From: Chitinophagales bacterium
GTDB taxonomy: Bacteria > Bacteroidota > Bacteroidia > Chitinophagales > CAIOSU01
NCBI GenBank assembly: GCA_040877935.1
Contig: JBBDNB010000043.1
Span: 152,109-216,108 of the forward strand
Direction of reading: 5' to 3'
DNA length: 64,000 bases
The position numbers were made by a program, and so were the translations under genes. Numbering within the stretch: position 1 is the stretch's first letter; every line of letters starts with the position of its first letter. Below the pieces are notes generated by a model that did not search any database, was not told where the DNA came from, and was given only the letters and a program-made list of their open reading frames with translations. Shown piece after piece: positions 7,882 through 16,123 of this stretch.

Positions 7882-9899
7882 TGCACTACTAATTTCTGGT
7901 TGTGCTCCCAATTATCTGTACTGATTCTTACGAAATACAAACCGCTGCTCAGATTTGCAGGCACATCAACTTTTGCGTTCTCATTGTTGATTTGCTGGTT
8001 GAAAACCATTTTTCCACTACCTGCACTGTAAATTTGAACATTTGGATTTCCAGTAATGGGGTTGCTGAAGTTAATTTTAACAGCAGTTCCAGAGTTTACG
8101 GGGTTCGGGTAAATATTTGCTGTAAGGATATTGTTTTCAGGGTTTGAAAATTCAACAGAAATCACACTTGAATAAGTATAAGTACCGTCAAAATCTGTTT
8201 GCTTCAGCCTGTAATAATTAATGCCATCAGCAGGATCGCTATCGAAATGCTGATAGTTTAATTGTTCCAAACTGTTCCCTGCACCATTGATTGTTGCTAT
8301 GCTAGTGAAATTAATGCCATCGAGGCTCCGTTCCAGGCTGTAGTAATCATTGTTGATCTCAGTGGCTGTAACCCATTGCAGCGCCACAGAACTCCCTGAT
8401 TTTTTACCCGCAAACTCTAAAAGCTCTATGGGCAAACCAAGTCCCGTTGGCTCACCTGTTCCAACACCAATTTCTGAAAAGCTGCTTAGTTCAAAACGAA
8501 CAGTATAATCTTCAGAAGCCATACGGCCTTCACCACCATCTCCACTTAATCTTCCATCGGCAGTCCATGCTGTTCCTGTACTGCCATTTGGTCTTTTAAT
8601 TGGCGCAAAAGAATTATCAGATAGGCCGGAAATATTGGCAATGTACAAACGCACATCATATTCGCCTGCTGAGGGCTGGCTGCTTGGCTCTATGGTCCAC
8701 ATGCCTGAAGTATGTACTGCATCGTAATATATCCAGGAATCTTCTACATTCATATCAGCATCATTATGATTGACTAATGAACCAAAGCTTGCGTCTATAT
8801 AGGATACACTCTCCATGTTGTTGTTGACAATATCTGCCCTAAAATAATTGGTAGTACTACCACCATTTCCAACCGGAAATGCGTAAGCATCTGTATTCGA
8901 AGCTATGTATCTTCTTAAATTTCCATTTACAAAAGAGGTATCTGAGAAGCCACTCATACTTGCAGCAGAAGTTGATTCCAGAGTAAGTGTATTTGAACCG
9001 GTATGAACCACTCCATCAGTCATGGTGCAGTTGTTAATAACATTCATATTGTCATTCAAGGTAATTCCTGAAGCAGTATTGTTGAAAGTAACGTTGTAGA
9101 AATCTTCATTATTGGAAGTGACTGCTTGAGCAGTTGTTCCATTAAATGTCACCATTCCATTTCTCGCATTAAAAGTACCACCGTTATTGACCCAGTTGCC
9201 GCCAATGGAAATGTTGTAATTGCTGGCGCTCGCGTCAAACGCAGTAGAGCTATTGATTGATAAATTGTTGTTTATGACAATGTTATCGCTTAATGATTTT
9301 GTTGAAATACCACTGAGTATAAGATCATAATAATCGTGATATAAACTTGGGATATCTTGTGCAGAGGAACTGCTAAATTCAATTGTTCCAATTGTTCCAT
9401 CAGAAAAAATTTCACCCTTACTTCCATTACCATCAATTTCACCTGCGATTTTTATATAACTTGAAGCATCTCTAATCTCTATTCTAGCAAGACCGGAAGC
9501 AAATACGCCATTAAATGCAATAACTCCTTGTGCTTCTAATTCTCCAAAAACCAATATTCTGGAAGCATTAAAATCTGTGGCCTCTATAAAAATTCTATCA
9601 GTTACTGTAAGTTTTACGCCTGATTTTACTTCCAAGGTTGAAGGATCAGTATCATTGGCATTGACGGTTACTTGTGAAATAGTAGCATTTGCAGTTACAT
9701 TAACAGTATGTCCGGCCATAATATTTGCTGTATCTCCTGCTCCAGGAGCATTGCCATCCCAAGTTGCATCATCATTCCAGTTTCCGCTAGTAATAGAACT
9801 TACTGTTGCTCCATAAACCATGGAATTCGGTACGAGAAAGGTAAATCCTGCAAAGAGCAGGCCTAACCATAAATTTTGCTTTTTAATGAGCGTTTTCAT
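7878..9899 (-). CDS. Secreted protein with T9SS type A sorting domain
   Basis: A 673-residue cell-surface or extracellular protein. It has an N-terminal signal peptide (hydrophobic core LWLGLLFAGFTFLV), then a long region rich in Asn, Thr, Ser and Gly that looks like parallel beta-helix repeats, opening with a GNWNDDATWDG motif common in such Bacteroidota proteins. A fibronectin-like module follows around residues 490-590 (VALQWVTATEINNDYYSLER). The last 80 residues are the Por-secretion tail: IYPNPV, then SSGLYFVRI and a KLVVQ end. The tail directs export by the type IX system. The binding or enzymatic role is unknown. The stop codon lies inside repeat element A. Confidence 0.88.
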   Translation of the reverse strand: MKTLIKKQNLWLGLLFAGFTFLVPNSMVYGATVSSITSGNWNDDATWDGNAPGAGDTANIMAGHTVNVTANATISQVTVNANDTDPSTLEVKSGVKLTVTDRIFIEATDFNASRILVFGELEAQGVIAFNGVFASGLARIEIRDASSYIKIAGEIDGNGSKGEIFSDGTIGTIEFSSSSAQDIPSLYHDYYDLILSGISTKSLSDNIVINNNLSINSSTAFDASASNYNISIGGNWVNNGGTFNARNGMVTFNGTTAQAVTSNNEDFYNVTFNNTASGITLNDNMNVINNCTMTDGVVHTGSNTLTLESTSAASMSGFSDTSFVNGNLRRYIASNTDAYAFPVGNGGSTTNYFRADIVNNNMESVSYIDASFGSLVNHNDADMNVEDSWIYYDAVHTSGMWTIEPSSQPSAGEYDVRLYIANISGLSDNSFAPIKRPNGSTGTAWTADGRLSGDGGEGRMASEDYTVRFELSSFSEIGVGTGEPTGLGLPIELLEFAGKKSGSSVALQWVTATEINNDYYSLERSLDGINFTSIATINGAGNSLEQLNYQHFDSDPADGINYYRLKQTDFDGTYTYSSVISVEFSNPENNILTANIYPNPVNSGTAVKINFSNPITGNPNVQIYSAGSGKMVFNQQINNENAKVDVPANLSSGLYFVRISTDNWEHNQKLVVQ

Positions 9900-10082
9900 A
9901 ATAATTGGTTTAATGTCTAAATGAGTTTTTAGTTTGTCTCATCCAACTTGTACGAAAAACAATGTAATAGGTTACACTTTTATCCAGGTGTTGAAAGCGA
10001 TGAATATACTCTGCCAGATAGCAGAACAATTGGAGACTTGGGTTTTCTTTAGCAAGTAGAAATGCTGAGTTTATCAGTGGTA

Positions 10083-11858
10083 TTATTGGCTGATCTGAAG
10101 CTGGGTAAGATTGGCATACAATCCATTCTTGTCTTTTAAGAGCATATCGTGATTGCCTTGTTGCACTATGTTTCCGTTTTCAATCACTGCTATTTGATCA
10201 GCATTGCGGATGGTTGAAAGGCGATGTGCAATTATAATACTGGTTCGATTTTCCATCAACCGATTGAGTGCACTTTGAACCAGGGATTCCGATTCTGCAT
10301 CCAATGAGCTTGTAGCTTCATCAAGAATTAATATTACGGGATCTTTGAGTATGGCTCTTGCAATAGCAATGCGTTGTTTTTGGCCCCCACTGAGTTTTAC
10401 ACCTCTTTCGCCTACAAGGGTTTCAAGGCCTTCGGGAAAGGATTCGATAAACTCCAGTGCATTGGCTTTTTCAGCAGCCTCCATTATCTCTGCTTCTGTA
10501 GCATCTGGGTTTCCGTAGGCAATATTTTCTTTTATACTTCCCCCAAACAGAATGATTTCCTGCGGAACAAGTGCAATTTCTTTTCTTAAAGCGTCAACTT
10601 GAAAGCTTTTTAAGTCTCTGCCGTCAAACAGTATTTCCCCTATGTAATCTTTATAGTAACCTAAAATCAATTGAATAATGGTTGATTTACCTGCTCCACT
10701 TGGACCGACCAAGGCAAGTTTTTTACCGGGGTCTATTCTTAGATCAATGTCCTTTATTACTGTAATGTCTTTTCTGCTCGGGTAAAAGAAGGAAAGCGAT
10801 TTTAATTCAATTTTTCCTTTCAAACCTACTTTAGCTATTTTTCTATCGCTGTTTACTTCAATTTCAGATTCTTCTTCAAGGATTTCTTTAATCCGTTCTG
10901 AAGAACCAATGGTCTTTTGAATTTTGGCATATACATCCCCCATGCCACCAACAGAGGCACCAATAAATGTAGTGTAGATAATAAATGCGGTCAGATCGCC
11001 AATTGTCATTTCCCCTTTTTCAACCAGCCCGGCTCCATACCAAAGTACGAGTACAATACCTCCAAAAAGCCCAAAAATTATAAAGGAAATAAAGGCTGCC
11101 CGGTATTTTGCTGCTTTTAATGCAAATCCTACAACTTGTTTTATTTCTCCTGAAAACCTCAAGCTTTCATAAACTTCATTTGCAAATGATTTTACAGTTT
11201 GTATAGACTGAAAGGATTCTTCAGCTACTGTATTGGCATCAGCCAGTGCATCCTGGGTTTGTTTGGAAAGCTTGCGAATGTATTTGCCAAATATAAAGGC
11301 TACAATAACAATGGGTGGGTAAGTAGCCAACATCAAGAGTGTAAGCTTGGTAGAGGTAATAAAAATTATGGCTATTCCAATAACAAGGGTTGCGATTTGC
11401 CGAAAAAACTCTGCAAGAGTTACCGATAAGGTGTCTTGTATTTGTGTGACATCGGCAGTTATCCTGCTCACAAGTTCTCCAATTCTTCTTTCCTCGAAAA
11501 AAGGAAAAGGCAGGCCGATGATTTTTTTGAAAAGATCATTTCTGATATCGCCCATTGCTTTCTCGCTAACATTAGCAAAGAGAATAACGCGCATATATGA
11601 AAAGATAGCCTGCAAAAGCAAAACACCCACAAGCCCCAAAGCAATAAGGTTGATATTTTCAAAATATTGAAATTCACCTGTTGCAGCATCTACAAGCTTC
11701 CCTGTAATATAAGGGAAAATCAGGCCCGTGAGGCTCGAAAAAACCAAAAATATACTCCCAATTATAAAAGAAAATTTATAGGGCAATACATATTTGAAAA
11801 TACCTGAAGCTTTCTTTATATCTTCAAATCGAACTCTTTTTTTGTTACTCTCTTCCAA
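10083..11858 (-). CDS. ABC exporter, fused permease and ATPase (MsbA-like)
   Basis: A 591-residue half-transporter of the type I exporter fold, acting as a dimer in the inner membrane. Six transmembrane helices lie in residues 25-310; the ATPase domain starts near 345 with Walker A GPSGAGKST (385-393), the signature LSGGQKQR, Walker B ILILDEATSSLD and the H-loop IIAHRLST. MsbA-like members move lipids, lipid A or drugs, and the exact cargo cannot be told. The start is TTG at 11858; there is no ATG in the first 85 residues that would leave the first helix intact. The gene stands alone on the minus strand. Confidence 0.92.
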   Translation of the reverse strand: MEESNKKRVRFEDIKKASGIFKYVLPYKFSFIIGSIFLVFSSLTGLIFPYITGKLVDAATGEFQYFENINLIALGLVGVLLLQAIFSYMRVILFANVSEKAMGDIRNDLFKKIIGLPFPFFEERRIGELVSRITADVTQIQDTLSVTLAEFFRQIATLVIGIAIIFITSTKLTLLMLATYPPIVIVAFIFGKYIRKLSKQTQDALADANTVAEESFQSIQTVKSFANEVYESLRFSGEIKQVVGFALKAAKYRAAFISFIIFGLFGGIVLVLWYGAGLVEKGEMTIGDLTAFIIYTTFIGASVGGMGDVYAKIQKTIGSSERIKEILEEESEIEVNSDRKIAKVGLKGKIELKSLSFFYPSRKDITVIKDIDLRIDPGKKLALVGPSGAGKSTIIQLILGYYKDYIGEILFDGRDLKSFQVDALRKEIALVPQEIILFGGSIKENIAYGNPDATEAEIMEAAEKANALEFIESFPEGLETLVGERGVKLSGGQKQRIAIARAILKDPVILILDEATSSLDAESESLVQSALNRLMENRTSIIIAHRLSTIRNADQIAVIENGNIVQQGNHDMLLKDKNGLYANLTQLQISQ

Positions 11859-11919
11859 AGCGATTATTTTGCGCTGCGAATTTAGTCATAAATACACTAT
11901 ATAAAGAGTCTAAAACACT

Positions 11920-12330
11920 ATGGTTTGTCATTATAAGGTCTTATTATCTCCCAAAAGCAGGGGATTTCATTTGATTACTGATGAAATTTTGAGTGCTCTG
12001 CCCAAACTTCCTGAAAACGGAATACTCAATGTTTTTATTCAGCATACTTCTGCTTCATTGAGCATTAATGAAAATGCAGACCCTTCTGTGCGTGATGATT
12101 TTGATACGGTATTTGACAAATTGGTTCCCGAGAACCAACCCTATTATACCCACACTGCCGAGGGACCGGATGATATGCCGGCACATATTAAAAGTGCCTT
12201 GTTGGGTTTCTCAGTTTCAGTTCCTATTGAAAAAGGAAAATTGGCATTGGGAACCTGGCAGGGAATCTATTTGTGCGAGTTCAGAAATTCTGGCGGAAGC
12301 AGAAAGTTGATAATCAGTGTTTATGAATAA
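11920..12330 (+). CDS. YjbQ/UPF0047 family protein
   Basis: A 136-residue cytoplasmic protein, full length for the family. The conserved core HTSASLSINENADPSVRDD near residues 47-65 and GTWQGIYLCEFR near the C-terminus are diagnostic. YjbQ-type proteins have been reported to have a weak thiamine-phosphate synthase activity and are often labelled that way, but their physiological role is unsettled. The histidines of HTSAS and YTHT are probably metal ligands. The gene is divergent from the ABC exporter and convergent with the DUF1254-like gene, eight bases away. Confidence 0.88.
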   Translation: MVCHYKVLLSPKSRGFHLITDEILSALPKLPENGILNVFIQHTSASLSINENADPSVRDDFDTVFDKLVPENQPYYTHTAEGPDDMPAHIKSALLGFSVSVPIEKGKLALGTWQGIYLCEFRNSGGSRKLIISVYE

Positions 12331-12337
12331 CTGGTTG

Positions 12338-12865
12338 CTACTCTTCTACTACCTCAGCCTTAAAGCTTTGTTGTATTTCCCTAAAATAAGAAAGATTGTC
12401 TTTGTCTTTTACAAGAATACGCATTAAAACCACTCCTAAGCCTGAAGGTGAGGAAATGAGCTGTGAACTTTCATCCTTATTAGGATTGGTGTTTTCTTCT
12501 CGGGACAATAGCAGGGTGAAAGATTTATTCGGTGTTTCTCTGTCATTGAGAACAAAATAATTTTGTGTATTTGAATTGTAAAGGGCAACGGATGCATAGC
12601 TGTCCTCGGGCATTTTTCCGCTGATTCGTACCGGACCATTGTAGAGATTGTAACCCATTGCCACATATATAAAATCAGGATTGGGCATCACAACTCTTCT
12701 TTCCTTGTCTGTAATTGCCTCAGTATATACAGGTTCATTCAGGACTCCATTTCCTATTAATTTCACGACAAACAAAACTGCATAGGGAGTGGCATGGATA
12801 GTGAGTTTATATGCTCCTATTGATACCAAAAGAAAAAGTAGTATGTAAAGAATATAGTTCTTCAT
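12338..12865 (-). CDS. DUF1254-like membrane-anchored protein
   Basis: A 175-residue protein with one N-terminal membrane segment (YILYILLFLLVSIGAY), the rest probably periplasmic. The MPNPDFIYVAMGYNLYNGPV stretch matches the TPNPDTIY...DLSDGPV signature of DUF1254. Its ATG overlaps the stop codon of the DUF1214-like gene by four bases (ATGA), so the two are almost certainly co-translated. In many proteins DUF1254 and DUF1214 are fused; here they are two small anchored proteins that may pair in the envelope. The function is unknown. Confidence 0.7.
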   Translation of the reverse strand: MKNYILYILLFLLVSIGAYKLTIHATPYAVLFVVKLIGNGVLNEPVYTEAITDKERRVVMPNPDFIYVAMGYNLYNGPVRISGKMPEDSYASVALYNSNTQNYFVLNDRETPNKSFTLLLSREENTNPNKDESSQLISSPSGLGVVLMRILVKDKDNLSYFREIQQSFKAEVVEE

Positions 12866-13443
12866 TTAATCTTTTTTATCACCGGTAATTCTACCTGCTC
12901 AATATTTTTGATCAGTTTTGGAGAAGCGTGATAAAGTCGCAAAGCAAGATAAAACTGTTCTTCTTTTCCGGAAGGCAACCAGTTTCCTTCTGCTTTATCG
13001 CTTGAAATATTTATCGTAAAACTACTGTCTGCTTCAAGTTTAGTAGTGTATTTATTGTAAGAAAAAACATCCGCTTCATTGGGGACAAGAAAATAATCAG
13101 AACCATAAAGTACAATGCTCCAGTAACGGGCATCAAGATTAGTTGCATCTCCCGTGATTTGATAATTGTGGGCACTGCTGAGCGGATCGCCATTTTCATC
13201 AGTATCAGCAACAAGATAAACCGCTTCTGAAGGATCCAATGCAAATAAAGCAGCTACGGCAATTCTTGCAGCAAGTAGCTTATCATCACCTGCATTGATT
13301 TTTTTATTTCCCATCCAGTTGCCATTGATAAAAGTGGCAGCTTTTTTATCCCAAAATGCGATTTGATAGGCTGCAATTGCTGCACCACTAACAAAAGCCA
13401 AAAGGATGATTAAAAAAATTGGAAGGAGTTTAATTTTCATCAT
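12862..13443 (-). CDS. DUF1214-like membrane-anchored protein
   Basis: A 193-residue protein with an N-terminal membrane segment (IFLIILLAFVSGAAIAAY). The DUF1214 features are ARYWSIVLYGSDYFLVPNEADVFSYN, then ISSDKAEGNWLPSGKEEQFYLALRLYHASP. I start it at ATG 13443; ATG 13440 is equally possible, and a TTG at 13458 would add five residues. It is the first gene of a two-gene unit with the DUF1254-like partner. The biochemical role is not known for either family. Confidence 0.72.
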   Translation of the reverse strand: MMKIKLLPIFLIILLAFVSGAAIAAYQIAFWDKKAATFINGNWMGNKKINAGDDKLLAARIAVAALFALDPSEAVYLVADTDENGDPLSSAHNYQITGDATNLDARYWSIVLYGSDYFLVPNEADVFSYNKYTTKLEADSSFTINISSDKAEGNWLPSGKEEQFYLALRLYHASPKLIKNIEQVELPVIKKIK

Positions 13444-13530
13444 TACAATTTTATACAATTTTTATTGCTTTACACAACAATTTGTATAACAATTTATTAG
13501 TAAGGATTTTTGACCAGTTTACATACACAA

Positions 13531-13562
13531 AAAAACGCCACTCTTAAAAGAGCAGCGTTTTT
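13531..13562 (-). terminator. Terminator after rplT
   Basis: AAAAACGC and CTCTT on the left pair with AAGAG and GCGTTTTT on the right, with a two-base internal mismatch. On the minus strand the stem ends in a T run about 27 bases after the rplT stop. Symmetry makes it potentially bidirectional. Confidence 0.7.
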
Positions 13563-13588
13563 ATATTTCTTGCAGCTAAGTTTTATAG

Positions 13589-13933
13589 CTATTTCACATT
13601 GTTCACCACTTCTTTAAAAGTAGCAGGATCGTTAACTGCGAGATCGGCTAGTACCTTTCTGTTTAGATTTACGTTTTTATCTTTCAGCATGTGAATGAAT
13701 TTGCTGTATGAAAGTCCTTCTTCTCTAACCGCAGCATTAATACGCGCTATCCACAATCTGCGGAAATTTCTTTTCTTGAGTTTACGCCCGGTGTAGGAGT
13801 AGAGCCATGCTTTTTCCACTGCATTTTTAGCAACGGTATAAACATTTTTTCTGCGTCCCCAAAAACCTTTGGCGCGCTTCAGGATTTTTTTCCTCCTATT
13901 TCTCGATGCTACTGCATTTACTGATCTTGGCAT
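13589..13933 (-). CDS. rplT: 50S ribosomal protein L20
   Basis: A 114-residue, strongly basic protein. It begins [23 protein letters not shown] and contains the family core LWIARINAA and YSKFIHML, with NRKVLADLA near the C-terminus. It binds 23S rRNA early in large-subunit assembly and in many bacteria represses its own operon. It follows rpmI with a 37-bp gap. The usual infC upstream of rpmI is absent here. Confidence 0.97.
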   Translation of the reverse strand: MPRSVNAVASRNRRKKILKRAKGFWGRRKNVYTVAKNAVEKAWLYSYTGRKLKKRNFRRLWIARINAAVREEGLSYSKFIHMLKDKNVNLNRKVLADLAVNDPATFKEVVNNVK

Positions 13934-13970
13934 TTTATTGTTTTTTTTAAGTTGTTCTTATGGATTTGAA

Positions 13971-14168
13971 TTAAGCTTTTACCAACATTCTTTTAACGCG
14001 TTTTTCATCCACACTGTGGACCAAACCCGCTTGTGACAAACGCTTTTTCTGAACTTTAGACTTTTTAGTCAATATGTGACGCATGAATGCGTGCTTTCTT
14101 TTTACTTTACCTGAACCGGTTAGTTTAAACCTTTTTTTGGCACTGGCATTGGTCTTCATCTTTGGCAT
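13971..14168 (-). CDS. rpmI: 50S ribosomal protein L35
   Basis: A 65-residue basic protein starting [20 protein letters not shown], with the conserved [14 protein letters not shown] segment. It is part of the large ribosomal subunit and is co-transcribed with rplT. The upstream side is a spacer of about 200 bp shared with a divergent gene at 14369; infC, which commonly precedes rpmI, is not in this window. Confidence 0.97.
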   Translation of the reverse strand: MPKMKTNASAKKRFKLTGSGKVKRKHAFMRHILTKKSKVQKKRLSQAGLVHSVDEKRVKRMLVKA

Positions 14169-14304
14169 AACGAACGAAAAATTTTTTGCAAAGTTACTAA
14201 AAAAATAGTGAGATTCAACTTTAGCTTAGATAAAAATACAACAACAGATTCCCAGCCCTTTTCATGTGAAAACATTTGGTGTTTGTAATATTTTTTTCAT
14301 ATTT

Positions 14305-14347
14305 ATAATATTATTGATAATAAGCGCATTGTCAATAATATTATTGA
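14305..14347. promoter_or_regulatory. Operator-like double palindrome ATAATATTATTGA / TCAATAATATTATTGA
   Basis: A perfect 16-bp palindrome TCAATAATATTATTGA (14332-14347) lies 21 bases before the ATG of the small secreted protein. A half-copy ATAATATTATTGA sits at 14305-14317, giving a 13-bp inverted repeat with a 14-base loop. Two related sites about 28 bp apart, nearly three helical turns, suggest cooperative binding of a dimeric regulator. No regulator gene is adjacent. Confidence 0.5.
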
Positions 14348-14368
14348 TTAAACCAAAATTATCAGCTC

Positions 14369-14662
14369 ATGAAAAAAGCAAGCACATTAGTCCTGACTTT
14401 TGTTGTATTTTCTCTTATTGCTTTTGCCCAGGACAAACCTAAAACAAGCTATAAGGCAGGCAAAGCTAAGGTAACAGTTTGGGAAAATGAAAAGGAGGGT
14501 CAATACGGAAAGTATATTGACAAGAATTTTAAAATCGAAAAGCTCTACAAAAAAGAAGGTAAGTGGGAATCTACCCAGTACTTCAATTTAGAAGAGTTGT
14601 TGCAATTGCGTTCAGCAATTGATCGGGCTATACATGATGAGGTGGTTGAGAAGGAAGATTGA
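14369..14662 (+). CDS. Small secreted protein, function unknown
   Basis: A 97-residue protein with a clear signal peptide (KKASTLVLTFVVFSLIAFAQ, cleavage probably after FAQ). The mature part is about 77 residues and charged, with a beta-rich stretch KVTVWENE, GKYIDKNFKIEKLYKKEGKW and a closing amphipathic helix LEELLQLRSAIDRAI. I do not recognise the family. An operator-like palindrome lies immediately upstream, and a P450 gene follows 60 bp downstream in the same direction, so they may be co-transcribed. Confidence 0.72.
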   Translation: MKKASTLVLTFVVFSLIAFAQDKPKTSYKAGKAKVTVWENEKEGQYGKYIDKNFKIEKLYKKEGKWESTQYFNLEELLQLRSAIDRAIHDEVVEKED

Positions 14663-14722
14663 ATTATAATTCAATTTTTTATAATTCTTAAACATCACAG
14701 GATTTTCTATATTTAGTGTCAT

Positions 14723-16081
14723 ATGGAAGCACTAACAAAACAATCTTTGTCTGCACCGGAAGCAGACAAGCAACCTTTAATCGGAAGTCTTTATTACTTT
14801 TTTAAAAATCCATATGAATTTCTTTTGTCTAATAGCAGAAAGTATGAGAGTGTCTATAAAGTCAGCAATCCACTTAGGAAAGTATATGTAGCGCATCACC
14901 CGGATGCAATCAAGCATGTACTTCAGGACAACAACAAAAACTACCACAAAAGCTTTGCTTATCGAATTTTGAAAATTTTATTGGGCAATGGACTGCTTAC
15001 CAGCGAAGGCGATTTTTGGCGCAAACAAAGGCGGCTTGCTCAACCGGCTTTTCACCGGCAGCGGCTGGCAAATCTCTTTGACCTAATGCTTGATTTTTCC
15101 ACCGAACTAGCGGATGATTTAGAGAGGCAAATCGACAGCAAAGCGGTTAATATTGCTCCCCAAATGATGGAAGTTACTTTAAAAGTGGTGTCAAAATCCC
15201 TTTTTAGTTCAGATGTAGATGTTCATGTATCTAAAGTTAGTGGCAGCCTGGATGTAGTTTTAGAATCTGCTATGAATCGCATAAGAAATCCACTGCACCC
15301 ACCAAGATGGATTCCTATTCCTGCAAATATTAAAGAAAACAAAGCAGTGGATGCCTTGAATGAAGTGGTAAGAGGTATAATCAGTAGCAGAAGAAAATCA
15401 GGAGAGCAAAAAGACGACTTGCTTGGAATGCTCATGGAAGCCAAAGATGAAGAAACCGGTGAGCAAATGAACGATCAGCAATTGGTAGATGAATGTATGA
15501 CTATATTTCTTGCCGGTCATGAAACAAGTGCAGTAGCTATGAGCTGGCTTTTGTATTGCCTGGCACAAAACCCGGATAAATGCGACAAACTCTATTTGGA
15601 GATTGATCGTGTGCTGGAAGGAAGAAAGCCAGGTATTGCAGACCTGCCTCAATTGAGTTATACAAAAATGGTCGTTGACGAAGCGCTTCGCCTATATCCA
15701 CCAGCCTGGGTAATTGGTAGAAGATCTTTGGGTACAGACAATATCATGGGTTACGATTTGCCGGATGATGCCAATGTTTTGCTTCCAGTTTTTGCAGTGC
15801 ATCGCGACCCGCGTTGGTGGGATGAACCGGATAAATTTATTCCCGAAAGGTTTAACAAAGAAGCAATAGCAGCCCGGCATAAATATGCTTATTTTCCTTT
15901 TGGAGGTGGCCCCAGGCTTTGCATTGGAAATAATTTTGCTTTGATGGAAATGCAGATTCTCACGGCAGTATTGTTACAGCGTTTTAGGTTTAAGCTAAAA
16001 GAGGGTTTTAAACCTGTAATGGATCCTTTAATAACACTTCGCCCCAGGACCGGAATGTGGATGCATATTGAGAAACGTTGA
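14723..16081 (+). CDS. Cytochrome P450
   Basis: A haem-thiolate monooxygenase of 452 residues, the normal length, with no N-terminal membrane anchor. The I-helix oxygen-activation motif is AGHETSA, the K-helix ExxR motif is EALR, and the haem-binding loop FGGGPRLCIG puts the axial cysteine at residue 400. It looks closer to the soluble CYP102/CYP4-like bacterial group that uses fatty acids or long hydrophobic substrates than to camphor-type P450s, but the substrate is not readable. No ferredoxin or reductase gene is next to it, so electrons must come from elsewhere. A TATATTTA sequence at 14708-14715 resembles a -7 box. Confidence 0.93.
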   Translation: MEALTKQSLSAPEADKQPLIGSLYYFFKNPYEFLLSNSRKYESVYKVSNPLRKVYVAHHPDAIKHVLQDNNKNYHKSFAYRILKILLGNGLLTSEGDFWRKQRRLAQPAFHRQRLANLFDLMLDFSTELADDLERQIDSKAVNIAPQMMEVTLKVVSKSLFSSDVDVHVSKVSGSLDVVLESAMNRIRNPLHPPRWIPIPANIKENKAVDALNEVVRGIISSRRKSGEQKDDLLGMLMEAKDEETGEQMNDQQLVDECMTIFLAGHETSAVAMSWLLYCLAQNPDKCDKLYLEIDRVLEGRKPGIADLPQLSYTKMVVDEALRLYPPAWVIGRRSLGTDNIMGYDLPDDANVLLPVFAVHRDPRWWDEPDKFIPERFNKEAIAARHKYAYFPFGGGPRLCIGNNFALMEMQILTAVLLQRFRFKLKEGFKPVMDPLITLRPRTGMWMHIEKR

Positions 16082-16111
16082 ATTTAATCAGCGGGTTTAA
16101 ACTTCTATTCC

Positions 16112-16119
16112 TATCTTTC
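16112..16119 (+). promoter_or_regulatory. -7-like box TATCTTTC before the metallo-hydrolase gene
   Basis: TATCTTTC differs by one base from TAnnTTTG and ends four bases before the ATG at 16124, the same spacing as at the SUI1 gene. If used, the mRNA would be nearly leaderless. Confidence 0.35.
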
Positions 16120-16123
16120 GGGC

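Noticed and set aside
7810-8031. 73-codon plus-strand frame over repeat A and the T9SS gene
   Set aside because: Its start lies in the dispersed element and the rest is antisense to the sorting domain.
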